A DNA stretch of 64,000 nucleotides from Acidobacteriota bacterium (GTDB taxonomy: Bacteria > Acidobacteriota > Holophagae > Acanthopleuribacterales > Acanthopleuribacteraceae): assembly GCA_020637335.1 (NCBI GenBank), contig JACJWC010000020.1, positions 26,577-90,576 of the forward strand. The letters are read 5' to 3'. Position numbers and translations under genes: made by a program. Position 1 is the first letter of the stretch; each line of letters starts with the position of its first letter. The notes beneath the pieces were generated by a model. The model worked only from the letters and a program-made list of their open reading frames with translations. It was not told where the DNA came from and made no database searches. Positions 54,001 through 63,600 of this stretch are shown here, piece after piece.

Positions 54001-57000
54001 AATGGACCAGAGCAGTTGATAAGTCTCACCCGGTTCCCCTGAAAATATGGAATGAGCATCGTATTCATCTGAAAAAATGCCGCCACTACCCGAAATCACG
54101 GTCCACTGACCGACACCGGATTGGGCGGGTAGCGCGTTTAAAACAGTTTGGCTAGCACACACGGTTTGATCGGCCCCAGCCTCAGCAATTTGCGGTGGCA
54201 ATTGAACATGGATTTGAACAATATCGATATGTTCACCGCAGCCCAAATCAGGAAACTGCCACCCCAAACGATAGGTTTCACCAGCAATTCCGGAAAACAG
54301 ACTATTTGGATCGTTAATATCCGCTAAAACACCGCCGGAGCCACTTAAAATCGACCAGGTGCCCATGTATCCGGTGGGAGGGTCATTGGCTTGTAAAGCA
54401 AATGAATCCTGACACCCACTTTGATCTTGTCCCGCATTGGGCAGCGCAACAGGCGAAACGCTTACGGTTAGTTCCTGCCAAGCACTCACACCGCACTGAT
54501 TGTGCCCGCGAACCTGGATAGTCCCACTTTGAGAACCAAATAGGATTTGGGCTTGGGGCCCATTTGTCTCTTGTACGAAATGAGCTTCATTTGGAATAAG
54601 CCATTCATACCATTCGACCATGGGATCATTTTCCGTGGAGAAAACATAACTGAATCCGGGACAAACGGCGCTAGGTCCATCAATCGTGCTGGGCGTTTCG
54701 GGCACTTGACTGATGGGTTGAACCAGCAGATTGCCTGAGCTTGAATGACCCAACCAATCCGCCTGAACTTGGATTTCCAAAATCCCACCGCTCGGCTCAA
54801 CTTGAACCTGAGAACTGCCCTGCCCCGATATCAGGTTTCCGTTCAAAACGTTCCAAATAAAGGTCATGCCAGCCCCCGGCGATTCGACCTCGAAGGTCAA
54901 CGGACCAGTGCCGCAGTAAAATTGTGGGCCAAAAATGGTAGCATCCGGATTTTCACGCATTGTCCAGAGCGAAAAATCAAAGCCACTGTAAGCCCGGAAC
55001 ATCAATGCTTCATTACTCACCACGAGCTTTTCGGGCGAACTGCTGAAGGGGCCCGGTTCCAGATCAAACACGTCCGTCCCGATATCCGACCCATCAGAGT
55101 GCCAAAGCTCCCGTCCCGACTGAGAAGCATAGGCCACAAAAAACAAGGTCTGACCTAAAACGCGGAAATCACGTATGGATGAACCAAATGGGCCGGGGTT
55201 TATATCCTTAAAAAGACCGGTATTGGCCAGGGTGCCATCTGAACGAAAAAGTTCATATCCATTTTGGGAAAGGCCAGAAAAATAAAGATGGTCGTTGAAA
55301 ACAACTCCAGGCTCACGGGCTAGCCCAGAAATGGGGCCAGGAGTGAGGTCATAAAAAAGCGCCGTGCCACTTCCAGCCCCATCGGTTCGCCAAAGTTCTC
55401 GGCCTTGGCTATTAGAGTGAAGGCTGAAATACATGTAATTGCCCAGGTTTCCTATCACAAGCGGATTTTCGGTAGTTGAGCTTGACTGATTGGTTAAAAG
55501 TTGAGGTTCAACGTCAGCCAATCCCATGGCAAAAATTTGAACGGATCCATTTTGAAACAAATAAAAAATCCATTTTCCATTAATCTCACCGAGCGAACCC
55601 ATACCTGATGGCAAGGCCATCGTTTTGACAACCCGAGTTGTCGCGGGGGTTCCGGTTGTCTGCCACAAACGCACCGAGTTATTGCTATCTTCAAGGTAAT
55701 AAAGGGCATGAGAGGTTGGGTAAAACCTACCGGCATTAACCGAGGCCAAATTGATGGGGCCGGCCGTTTCATTTTTTACCAAACCGCCATTGAGAAAGAG
55801 GTAAAGATCACCGTTCCAATCAGCAACCCGGTCAGTCGGCGCCAAATTCAAAGGCGAAAATACCCGCGCCCCCGCTTCTAATCCGTATAGTTGATTCAGA
55901 GCGCCAATTAAAAAGTGGCCAGTATTCAAGACATTTGAAAGATTTGGCGTCAGCTGATAGGCATGGTCAAAACTGCCCTGGGTCGCCCACCACGTTGTAC
56001 CATCAGCATTCAAATAAATGTCCTTGCCCAACGAGGTTACAGGAAAAAATTGATCCAAAAAGTAATCATTTGACTTTTCAAGAACCAATTGCGTTCCACT
56101 AATCGTTCCATCGGTTGTCCATGATTGGTATATCCCGTCCAAAACAATGCCATTGTCCACCCTGTGCATGGTTTGAAGGGATTCGTCCAGAACCAGTTCC
56201 TCAGTCAAACTGGTCAAGTCTAATGACCAAACCTGCTGGCTCTGCCTGACGGCCAAATGGTCTGAATTTATCGGAAGGATTTGACCCAAACGACTACTTA
56301 AAAGCTCGGTGCCCATAAGACTGCCATCGCTGCGATAAATGCCTTGGCCGTTGGTAAAATAAGCCTTGCCATTGTGAATCGTGAAATTTTGAACGAAATT
56401 GACCCCTAAAAATTCAACATCGTTGCCTTCAAAAGTTGCCACGCCTAATTGCCCTGAATCTAAAAACACCTGATTGCCTAACGAACCGTAAACCCCGCCA
56501 ATGTTCGTACTGTTTTGATTGAAAAACGGGCTGACGGCGTACGAATTAATGTCAAAAACCATTAATTGCTGGTCCAAACTGGCCCCGTAGGTATAGATCA
56601 GAATGTTGCCCATAAAAGGGGAGGTTTTAAAACTGAAATTACTGGAATAAACCTCGTTTAGGGTCTGGTTGATCATGTCAAATTCGTAAATTTTGTAATT
56701 GCCTAGCCTTGTTATAAGAAAAACCTTACCACCGAATACCTGAGCCTTCTCAAAGTATCCAAAAGCGGACAAATCCAAATCCTGATGACTATCTGGATGG
56801 TAGGCACGGGCATAGCTCCCCATCTTGTAAATAATCCAACCATTTTGCGAAACAGCACCATAGAGGTTAAGTTGAGTACCGGGTAATTCATCCTGCAGAA
56901 CTTGCAACGCGCCAGTCCCGATGGGCAACCGCACCCACTGACTTGACAGGACGCCTTTCTGAATCCCGTAATAATATCCATCAAGTTCCGCAAAGAAGCT

Positions 57001-57234
57001 GAAATCATAACCAATTAAGCGAAGATCCCATTCCAAATTGAGCGGATCCCATTCCAAAAATTGATCGCCTTTAGGCGTTCGCACCCGCATTAGCAAATGT
57101 CCGTTATTTTCGTAAATATAACTGCTTGGATAAGCGTAAATCGGATTTTCAGAGAAGAACGGCAATCGATAAGGCTCCTGAGCCACTAGAAAACCAACAA
57201 TACAGCCAATGGCAAAAAAAATGGTTTTTTTCAA
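51073..57234 (-). CDS. Giant secreted ELWxxDGT-repeat protein, first gene of its operon
   Basis: 2053 aa. The start codon is TTG (57234), with AGGGGG upstream and signal MKKTIFFAIGCIVGFLVAQ; no in-frame ATG nearby fits the signal peptide. ELWxxDGT repeats lie in two blocks (examples ELWRTDGAGSGT, ELFRSDGTLANT, ELWHSDGSDIGT, LWMSDGSG) around Ig-like domains (about 780-1180) of the GTWSILSGSGG type. The C-terminus is leucine-rich with a DLNSDNQVQYSEAL loop and ends LPPQPLNCQP, paralogous to the 920-aa protein. Probably a surface or secreted adhesin-like protein. Confidence 0.85.
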   Translation of the reverse strand: MKKTIFFAIGCIVGFLVAQEPYRLPFFSENPIYAYPSSYIYENNGHLLMRVRTPKGDQFLEWDPLNLEWDLRLIGYDFSFFAELDGYYYGIQKGVLSSQWVRLPIGTGALQVLQDELPGTQLNLYGAVSQNGWIIYKMGSYARAYHPDSHQDLDLSAFGYFEKAQVFGGKVFLITRLGNYKIYEFDMINQTLNEVYSSNFSFKTSPFMGNILIYTYGASLDQQLMVFDINSYAVSPFFNQNSTNIGGVYGSLGNQVFLDSGQLGVATFEGNDVEFLGVNFVQNFTIHNGKAYFTNGQGIYRSDGSLMGTELLSSRLGQILPINSDHLAVRQSQQVWSLDLTSLTEELVLDESLQTMHRVDNGIVLDGIYQSWTTDGTISGTQLVLEKSNDYFLDQFFPVTSLGKDIYLNADGTTWWATQGSFDHAYQLTPNLSNVLNTGHFLIGALNQLYGLEAGARVFSPLNLAPTDRVADWNGDLYLFLNGGLVKNETAGPINLASVNAGRFYPTSHALYYLEDSNNSVRLWQTTGTPATTRVVKTMALPSGMGSLGEINGKWIFYLFQNGSVQIFAMGLADVEPQLLTNQSSSTTENPLVIGNLGNYMYFSLHSNSQGRELWRTDGAGSGTALFYDLTPGPISGLAREPGVVFNDHLYFSGLSQNGYELFRSDGTLANTGLFKDINPGPFGSSIRDFRVLGQTLFFVAYASQSGRELWHSDGSDIGTDVFDLEPGPFSSSPEKLVVSNEALMFRAYSGFDFSLWTMRENPDATIFGPQFYCGTGPLTFEVESPGAGMTFIWNVLNGNLISGQGSSQVQVEPSGGILEIQVQADWLGHSSSGNLLVQPISQVPETPSTIDGPSAVCPGFSYVFSTENDPMVEWYEWLIPNEAHFVQETNGPQAQILFGSQSGTIQVRGHNQCGVSAWQELTVSVSPVALPNAGQDQSGCQDSFALQANDPPTGYMGTWSILSGSGGVLADINDPNSLFSGIAGETYRLGWQFPDLGCGEHIDIVQIHVQLPPQIAEAGADQTVCASQTVLNALPAQSGVGQWTVISGSGGIFSDEYDAHSIFSGEPGETYQLLWSIFDKPCAVSSDTCTVLFQGSDAWVEPQLCGNQGEPVWLQAPTYFQGYWSVQSGPDQDPDQFEDLAAAGTWFTPFAAGEYRLVWVSFSIACGPSQFAFSLSATDEGYWWSYGPLAQPEQNDTITISGPSVVIGNDLYFIEKNESQTLVIKVNGLDQTQEIVAHFAPMDTPTYLRSLANKLVLYFKKGKEINVYLLKTGQLIPLFHSDNVDTLSSPITFQDKNFLGVEKGYRATVWCLSEFETKEVLSNGYAQYGLNFVESEGDLFLEMDKVYHYQDDIFYPISGPGRKFLGKFGDNYFVSNYYLYWSENPLGPYTLVSDQPVSKVLWQGDFAYLHLGNSIWRYLPGHSGLSLIVSGGVTEVSAVLGQVMFYRKNNSYYRYHIPTATNEDLGNIVFAGKSENFCYFWSNGSLVIHGETGEPFVANIFSSSPSVGAFLAQDTYVHIMRNQIYTFVGANAPNISPLQRKLIDNSYNMFWFENELYLWTSNYYNRGLYHYNAVSQALEIQLARDATKWFGLEKGIAFYENNNLYLTNGSETSVSLLASNPYLRWSGNGRILYQLGNQLWMSDGSGNPKTVFSSNNALGDFVSAGPDIYFQEAPARVFRLSKDDQLSLLVNFPSGTSVSAIYSGEDCVFIRTNQEDYYYYGPLGTQTFQPGYQSFDDYFVSENTLYVWSGYANNNHLYRLDRNSWTPVVEVDDSAEDRDLQPVYFQGKTYVALPIKGLGWELTWFENGMLRVADIWPGPQSSLPEQLVSVNGQMVFSAFSQRGGGPYALSEGCIRRLMPSPENSEPGILLSAAGHDFQWAAVVDRGDSGHEVWQIYDINLWLPDPQFKQAVLLQSDLNSDNQVQYSEALTVTDLNVEGLQILWLQGLQHFVHLRNFWAQGNQVYDLTPLAQNEQLGSQSADVIDVRHNHLGQTACPQILTLQQRVNDSGATFLYEPQDAAFGFPNWDAWPLSDITSFISGVLLPPQPLNCQP

Positions 57235-57578
57235 ATTAGTAGCCCCCTATCAAAATCCATACATATTACCACCTTTACCCAAAATAGCGCTCAGCGAAAA
57301 CAAAAAATCGTACGGGGAGAAAAAGACAGCATTTTTCTCGACCCCAGGATCGTTGCTCTAGTACCACAAACCGATGGTTAGCCCAGATGGCGCTCATTCC
57401 AGCCATACATGGCCTCAGGTGCAAAAGCAACGAATCATTGGTGTACCCCAACAAGGGGATAGATGAACACGCTACAGGTTTGGGTCATGAATTATGCGGG
57501 CTGGCTCGAAAGCGAGTCGAATTCTTGTCTTGGTTCTGCTATAAAAGGGGCATTTCCAGTTTGGCCAGGAGCAAATAC
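57235..57578. other. Divergent intergenic region
   Basis: About 344 bp between the minus-strand ELWxxDGT operon and the plus-strand protease. An open frame extends upstream of the protease ATG but lacks a signal peptide and ribosome site, so I treat it as noncoding. It must hold both promoters; none is clear by eye. Confidence 0.6.
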
Positions 57579-60257
57579 ATGAGTTCCGTTTTTGTTTTGA
57601 TCAGTCTCTTTCTATTTTCAAGTAACCCAGATCAGGATGTTTTGCGGTTTGTAGAGCGAAACGCTGGAGAGTGGGGATTAACAGCTACCGACATTTCAAA
57701 CTTGGCAGTTCAGGACATTGTTGAGGATGCACGCGGCAACCAGCATGTGTACCTGGTTCAAACCGTCAATGGCATCCCAATCCACGGCGCTCTTTTTAAC
57801 GCCAGTTTAAATAGCAATGGCGAAATCATCCATTTCGGAAACCGTTTGGTGAAAAACATCGAAAATAAGATTCGCGGATCGGTAGTGCTTTCGCCACAAG
57901 AAGCAATCGGACGAAGCGCGACCTTTGTAAACCAAGCTGTTGGCCCCTTGCAAAGGCTCGGCAATGTTCTAGGAGCAGAGCAAGCCCAAGTATGGCAGGC
58001 ACCGGAATTTTCTCGATCAGAAGTTAATTTGAAACTGGTGTATTTTCCTGTAGGCGATCAGCTGATTCTGGCTTGGGCAGCCGAAGTCAGTCCGATTGGT
58101 GCGGACCAAGACTGGATTCTCATGGTCGATGCCGAATCCGGCACCGAACTGGGTCGCGTGAGTTTGACGGTTTCAGATGTTTGGGATGGTCCTTTTTTTG
58201 GCGCCCCCAATGCTGGATTATTGGAATCAAACACCCGTAAAAAGGGTGGGAATGCCTATTTGGTTTTCCCCTTTCCTGCAGAGAGCCCCAACCATGGAAC
58301 GTTAACCCTGGTTTCGGATCCATTTGATTTGACCGCAAGTCCATTTGGCTGGCACGACACCAATGGCGTGGTGGGCGCAGAGTTTACAACGACCGAAGGG
58401 AACAACGTGCATGCCTATCAAGATCGCGATGGCAACGACATCCCTTCAATACCGAACGATGATCCGGATGGTGGTCCCGGATTGGTATTTAATTTTCCGA
58501 TCAATTTAAACGACCAACCGGTTGATTACCTGGAAGGTGCAACCGTTAATCTGTTTTATTGGAACAATATCATTCACGACCTGCTCTACCACTTTGGTTT
58601 TGACGAGGCAGCAGGTAACTTTCAGGAAAACAATTACGGCAATGGCGGCAATGGATCGGACAGTGTCAACGCCCAATCTCAATCCCGGGCAGACCAACCG
58701 CCAACGGGTACCACGCGCAACAATGCCAATTTCTCAACTCCAACCGATGGTGGAAATCCGCGCATGCGTATGTATGAGTGGCTTCCTATTGAAATCTACG
58801 AAATGGAAATCACGGCACCCGTATCGCTGGCCGGCACCTACCCGGCCAGTGGTGCCTTGTTTGGCGTTCAGTTGCCGCAAGCCGGTATGATGAACAACCT
58901 AGTGTTGGCCCAGGATGGAACCGGGGCATCGGTCACTGATGGCTGTGAGGCCTTTACCAATGCCGGCCAAGTGAATGGCAAGATCGCTATTCTGGATCGC
59001 GGCAATTGCAACTTCACTCAAAAGGTCCAGAATGCCGAAGCGGCTGGTGCAACCGCGTGTATTGTCATTAACAATCAGGGCGATACGCTTATCACCATGG
59101 GGGCAACTTCTCCACCGACTATTAATATCCCTGCCATCATGATTTATCAAAGCCTAGGCGAGGCGATCAAAACCGCGTTGGGCAACAACGAAACGGTCAC
59201 TATTGAATTGCGATACAACACCACCAGCCCCGTGCGTGACAGTGACTTGGATGCCGGCATCATCGCCCACGAATATGGTCATGGCGTTTCCAACCGTCTC
59301 ACGGGGGGGCCGGGCAATACCAGTTGTTTGCAAAACGAAGAACAAATGGGTGAGGGCTGGAGCGATTTCCTCGGTTTGTACTTCACTTCAGACCCGGCCC
59401 ACACAGAACTCACCGTTCGGGGAATCGGAACCTATGCATCCTTCCAACCCCTTGACGGACCCGGAATTCGGCCCAGGCCCTATACTTACGATTTCACTGT
59501 CAATGAAAAAACCTATCAAAACCTGCCTGATGGGGATATTTCGGTTCCGCATGGGGTTGGCTTTATCTGGTGCACCATGCTGTATGACATGTATTGGAAC
59601 CTGGTCGACAAGCACGGGTACGATGCCGATCTATACCAAGGAACGGGCGGCAATAACCTGGCCTTAACCCTGGTCATGGACGGCATGAAACTCCAGCCCT
59701 GCTCCCCTGGCTTCGTTGATGGTCGCGATGCCATTTTGGCTGCCGACGTCAACCTGACGGCCGGCGCCAACCGCTGTGAAATTTGGCGTGCCTTTGCCAG
59801 ACGCGGCTTGGGCTTTAGTGCAAGCCAGGGCAGTTCAGGGTCGCGTTCAGACGGCACTGCTGCCTTTGATCTGCCTTGTGATTGTTCACCCATTAATCGA
59901 GAAAGCGATGGCGCCAGCTTATGTGCCGGTGAAGACATTACACTTCAGGTCCAAACAATGGGTACCATAACGAGTTACCAGTGGCGCAAAAATGGAATGC
60001 CAATCATTGGTCAAACTGGAACGACTTTGGTTTTAACGAACCTTACAGCAGGAGATAGCGGTAATTATGATTGTGTGGTTACGAATGCCTGCAATTCTTT
60101 TCCGTCCTCTGGCATGACCATTACGGTTACCGAAGACGTATTCAGCTTGGCAATCCTGCCTTTCTGGAATGATGTTTTCTCAAACTCGGGATTGTGCACG
60201 GATGTCAATGCCAACAACCGGCTGGACGTGTTGGACCTAAGTTCTTCCCTACCCTAA
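57579..60257 (+). CDS. Secreted M36 fungalysin-like metalloprotease with PA and Ig-like domains
   Basis: 892 aa from ATG 57579, chosen for its AGGAG site and signal peptide (MSSVFVLISLFLFSS). Propeptide (FTP-like) at about 20-210 (LVQTVNGIPIHGALFNASLN; MVDAESGTELGRV). The catalytic domain has HEYGH at 564-568 and GEGWSDF with Glu592. A PA domain (about 453-505, GKIAILDRGNCNFTQKVQ) is inserted between the parts of the catalytic domain, as in bacterial M36 enzymes. An Ig-like domain follows (YQWRKNGMPIIGQ...DSGNYDCVV), then a final dockerin-like loop (DVNANNRLDVLDL). It is a probable extracellular protease and T2SS cargo candidate. Confidence 0.93.
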   Translation: MSSVFVLISLFLFSSNPDQDVLRFVERNAGEWGLTATDISNLAVQDIVEDARGNQHVYLVQTVNGIPIHGALFNASLNSNGEIIHFGNRLVKNIENKIRGSVVLSPQEAIGRSATFVNQAVGPLQRLGNVLGAEQAQVWQAPEFSRSEVNLKLVYFPVGDQLILAWAAEVSPIGADQDWILMVDAESGTELGRVSLTVSDVWDGPFFGAPNAGLLESNTRKKGGNAYLVFPFPAESPNHGTLTLVSDPFDLTASPFGWHDTNGVVGAEFTTTEGNNVHAYQDRDGNDIPSIPNDDPDGGPGLVFNFPINLNDQPVDYLEGATVNLFYWNNIIHDLLYHFGFDEAAGNFQENNYGNGGNGSDSVNAQSQSRADQPPTGTTRNNANFSTPTDGGNPRMRMYEWLPIEIYEMEITAPVSLAGTYPASGALFGVQLPQAGMMNNLVLAQDGTGASVTDGCEAFTNAGQVNGKIAILDRGNCNFTQKVQNAEAAGATACIVINNQGDTLITMGATSPPTINIPAIMIYQSLGEAIKTALGNNETVTIELRYNTTSPVRDSDLDAGIIAHEYGHGVSNRLTGGPGNTSCLQNEEQMGEGWSDFLGLYFTSDPAHTELTVRGIGTYASFQPLDGPGIRPRPYTYDFTVNEKTYQNLPDGDISVPHGVGFIWCTMLYDMYWNLVDKHGYDADLYQGTGGNNLALTLVMDGMKLQPCSPGFVDGRDAILAADVNLTAGANRCEIWRAFARRGLGFSASQGSSGSRSDGTAAFDLPCDCSPINRESDGASLCAGEDITLQVQTMGTITSYQWRKNGMPIIGQTGTTLVLTNLTAGDSGNYDCVVTNACNSFPSSGMTITVTEDVFSLAILPFWNDVFSNSGLCTDVNANNRLDVLDLSSSLP

Positions 60258-60282
60258 ATTAGAGCGAAATCGCATGAACCGC

Positions 60283-60311
60283 AAAAAAGGCCGGGTTCCC
60301 CGGCCTTTTTT
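60283..60311 (+). terminator. Rho-independent terminator after the M36 gene
   Basis: 13-bp stem AAAAAAGGCCGGG / CCCGGCCTTTTTT with a TTC loop, T-tract included, 26 bp after the stop codon. The A-tract makes it usable in both directions. Confidence 0.92.
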
Positions 60312-60666
60312 GTTGTAATAGGTCAAGACAGATCAATGGGGCTTATTCGTTATAGATTTGAAACACAGCAATATGGAAAAACTGAGGTCAGGCCAAAGCT
60401 GCAATTGTGGCGCCTCAGCCTTACCCAAACACACCTTTGGAGACGGAATAAAAGTAATTGCAGGCATTTACTTGCCCTTAATATCCAGCCTTAATCCTCG
60501 GTGACAAAATTTGCTTCTTAATGCTATAGACGGGTGAATGGCGATTATCGCGAGCAGTGAAGCCTTCGAATCTGTATCCATGGACGTTAATAAGACTAAA
60601 CCTCTTCCAATGCTGATCGCAATATCTTTGGGGTTGGGCGGGATGGGTTCCCCGCCCATTGGTGTG
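60312..60666. other. Gene-free stretch between convergent genes
   Basis: About 355 bp with no supportable gene. Near its right end a GGGCGGG/CCCGCCC stem (60636-60657, 8-base loop) lies 10 bp after the stop of the beta-helix gene; it has no T-tract, so termination is uncertain. Confidence 0.55.
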
Positions 60667-63600
60667 TTAGTGGCTGTTGCAGGAGTCGAAGGTACCCGTT
60701 ACAGTGGCGGATCCGGTGTTGCGCGCTTCGATGAAGGTGTCAACGGTTGCGGCTGGAATAGCAGCGCCTCCGATATCTTCGATCGAGAAGGTGCCCGCAG
60801 TTTCGGTAATTGCAATGCCGTTGGGACAGGTATTGGGCGAGGTATTGGCACTGTTCATGTCCAGACACAAACTTCCAGTGCTGTTGATCGAAATATCAAT
60901 CGATTCGGCTGTAAGAGCCGCCCCTGTTTGATTGAAGGTATTGCCGGTAATAATCGCGTTCAGACTGGTGTTGTCATTGACCTTGATGTCCAACGTTTCG
61001 TCTGAGGAACTGTCGACAAAGTTGCGAACACTATTGTTGGCAAAAATGAAATTAATCAGTTTGGCACTGTCCGAAGACACGAATTCAATGCCTTCCCGAC
61101 CTGAGCCGCCACTGTTGGCAACAGCCGTCGTCTGACCAATGTCATTATTCATAACCGTGAAGTCCACGGTTTGCCCGCTCGCAAGCGGGACCGCGCCACC
61201 ACGCGGCAGGAGGGAAATGGCTTCACGGGCCGTGTCATCAATGGTGTTGTTGGTAATGGTGATATCAAAATCCGTGACTAAAGCCCCCGGATCAGAATCT
61301 GTGGCGGCCCGGATGGCGCCGCGCCCATCGCTGGTGCGCTGACTGGCACTGCCAAAGGTACAGTTGTTAACCGTTGCATCGTAATCCGCGGTCCCACCGG
61401 CAAAAAGGGTAATAACCCCGCCATTATTCACACCGCCAGAATAGAGTTCGAGGAATAAACAGCTATCCACCATATTACTCATCACCCCTGCACCAATACT
61501 GGCCAAGTCGACGCCGCCGAATCCACCAACGCTAATGGAATCCCTAAAGACGGTGTCTGCAATAGAAACGTAAAAGTCCCCTGATCCGTTTTTATTGACT
61601 TGAACACCTGTACCGCTCAGTTGGTAAAACTCGCTTGTATTGGACGGGTTTCCTAGCGGGAAGGCGGAATCCACGGTGAGCGATCCATTAACCGTCCCGA
61701 AGGTTTGTATCAGGATGGCATCGTCACCCAGAAGAAGGTTGTCGTTAAAAAAGGTTGTATCGGTGATGTGCAGATCGGTGAAAGAAATGTTGTTGTTGTA
61801 AATGGAGATGCCGCGCGCGTTGCCACCTCCGACCGTTCCATCCTGGAAACGGCTGATGGTGCAGTCTTGCAGTGAATTGCTACCGATCAGGCCATAGGCA
61901 AAAATACCAGCATTATCTACGGTTGCAGGCGCTTGATTGGAAGTGCCTATGTTGTTGATCACCAAATCGTTTAGATCTAATCCACCGGAGCGAATCAGGC
62001 TGAAGCCATCGCCTTCAATGTTTTGGATCGTTCCACCATTGCCTTGAGGACCTGTTCCGGTTACGCCAAAGCTGCCAGTGTGGTCCATTAATTTGACTCC
62101 GTTCCCATCGTAAGTTTCGTTGTCTGGAGTCCCATCATTACCGGCATCTAAACGATCCACCGTTACGTTCGTGTCGGAAATATCCAGGCTGGCAAATTGG
62201 ATGGCACCGGAAGAGGTTGCACCACCACCGCTGGTTTGAACGTGGACACCATCGCCACCGACATTGAGGCCATTTGGAATATCCGCATCGCCAAATCCAG
62301 CCAAGGTGCCGTTAAAATTCTGGATAAAGATGCCGTGGTTGCCACGATTGGTTACAGAAACATTGCCAAAAACCAGATTGGCGCCCGATTCCACATTGTC
62401 GATGTTGATGCCATAAGTGCTTGGCGATGTAATCGTGGTGCTACCACTCATCGTCAATATGGAATTGGCGGCAAGATTAGTCAGGTCCACACCATGGGTG
62501 GTTGAACTGCTCGAAGACAACGTCGCCAAGTTCATTTGGATGCGGCAATTGTCAATATCCAGGACGGGGCGGGTAGTTGCACTGAGGACAGGGCTGTCAT
62601 TGTCATCTGTATCCACAGAAACCAAGCTGACGTTGGATGCAGCAAGGGCTACCCCTGCACTGCTGGTAACATCCAAATCATCAAAAACAAAAACGCTGGT
62701 TGGGGAATTAGAAAGATCCACTCCATTGGCCGAGGAAGTGATCGTTGTGTCACCAAAATTAAAAGGGCCAAGACAGGCTGACACCACAACACCATTTGTT
62801 GCCCCAGTGGAGTTGGTCGACGCCAAATTAAAGCCAGAGGTTGTTACGCCATTCAGTTGAATAGCGCGCTGTCCAGTCGCAGTAAGGCTGATTGAATTCG
62901 TGTTGGTGGGATCGATATCCAATGAACAGCCCGTGGCAACCAAGGCAGTAGCCCCACTCACATTGATTGCCGCATCTTCAATCGTTAAATCGCCGCCGTT
63001 GTTCACGAGGTTAATACCCCCACCGGTCCCAGTAACCTGAATATTGTTGATGATTGAATAGGAAAAATCGGTGTTGTCAATATCCAGGCCCAAAGCATTG
63101 GTGGTGTTGAGGGTTACCGAACCACCCAACGTATTAAGGACCAATTGACCGCTGCTGGTTGCATCCAAACCAATGCCACCCATCGTGGTCAGGTTTAAAT
63201 TATGGATATAGATCCCACCTCCGTTAGTGTTTAAATCCACTCCTTTTCCAGCATTATTTACCCCTGTGATACTGGAGAAAGTACAATTTAAATTCGTGTT
63301 ATTGGCCATGGAAAGGGCCGTAGCCCCGGACCCAAGCCCTTGCAAGACCGTGAGCGAAGCGAAGGAAATAGTTAAGGACTGGTTTGAATTCAAGACAGCA
63401 GCGGGTTGATCCGTCGTGGTAACTGCTAGCAAGTTGTAAAAGCCGAGTCCACCCGTATTATTGGTGAGGGTAATGCCAGTATTCGCAGCAGTAGTTATGG
63501 TGATTGGAAGATCCAAGTAGGAAATGTTATCCCATACATTGGATGCAATCCGAATTCCCTGATCCCCATCAAAGATCGGTCCTTGGTCCAGCCGGATAAA

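Noticed and set aside
60636..60657. Terminator for the beta-helix gene
   Set aside because: The GC stem is there, but no T-tract follows on the minus strand, so I do not call it.
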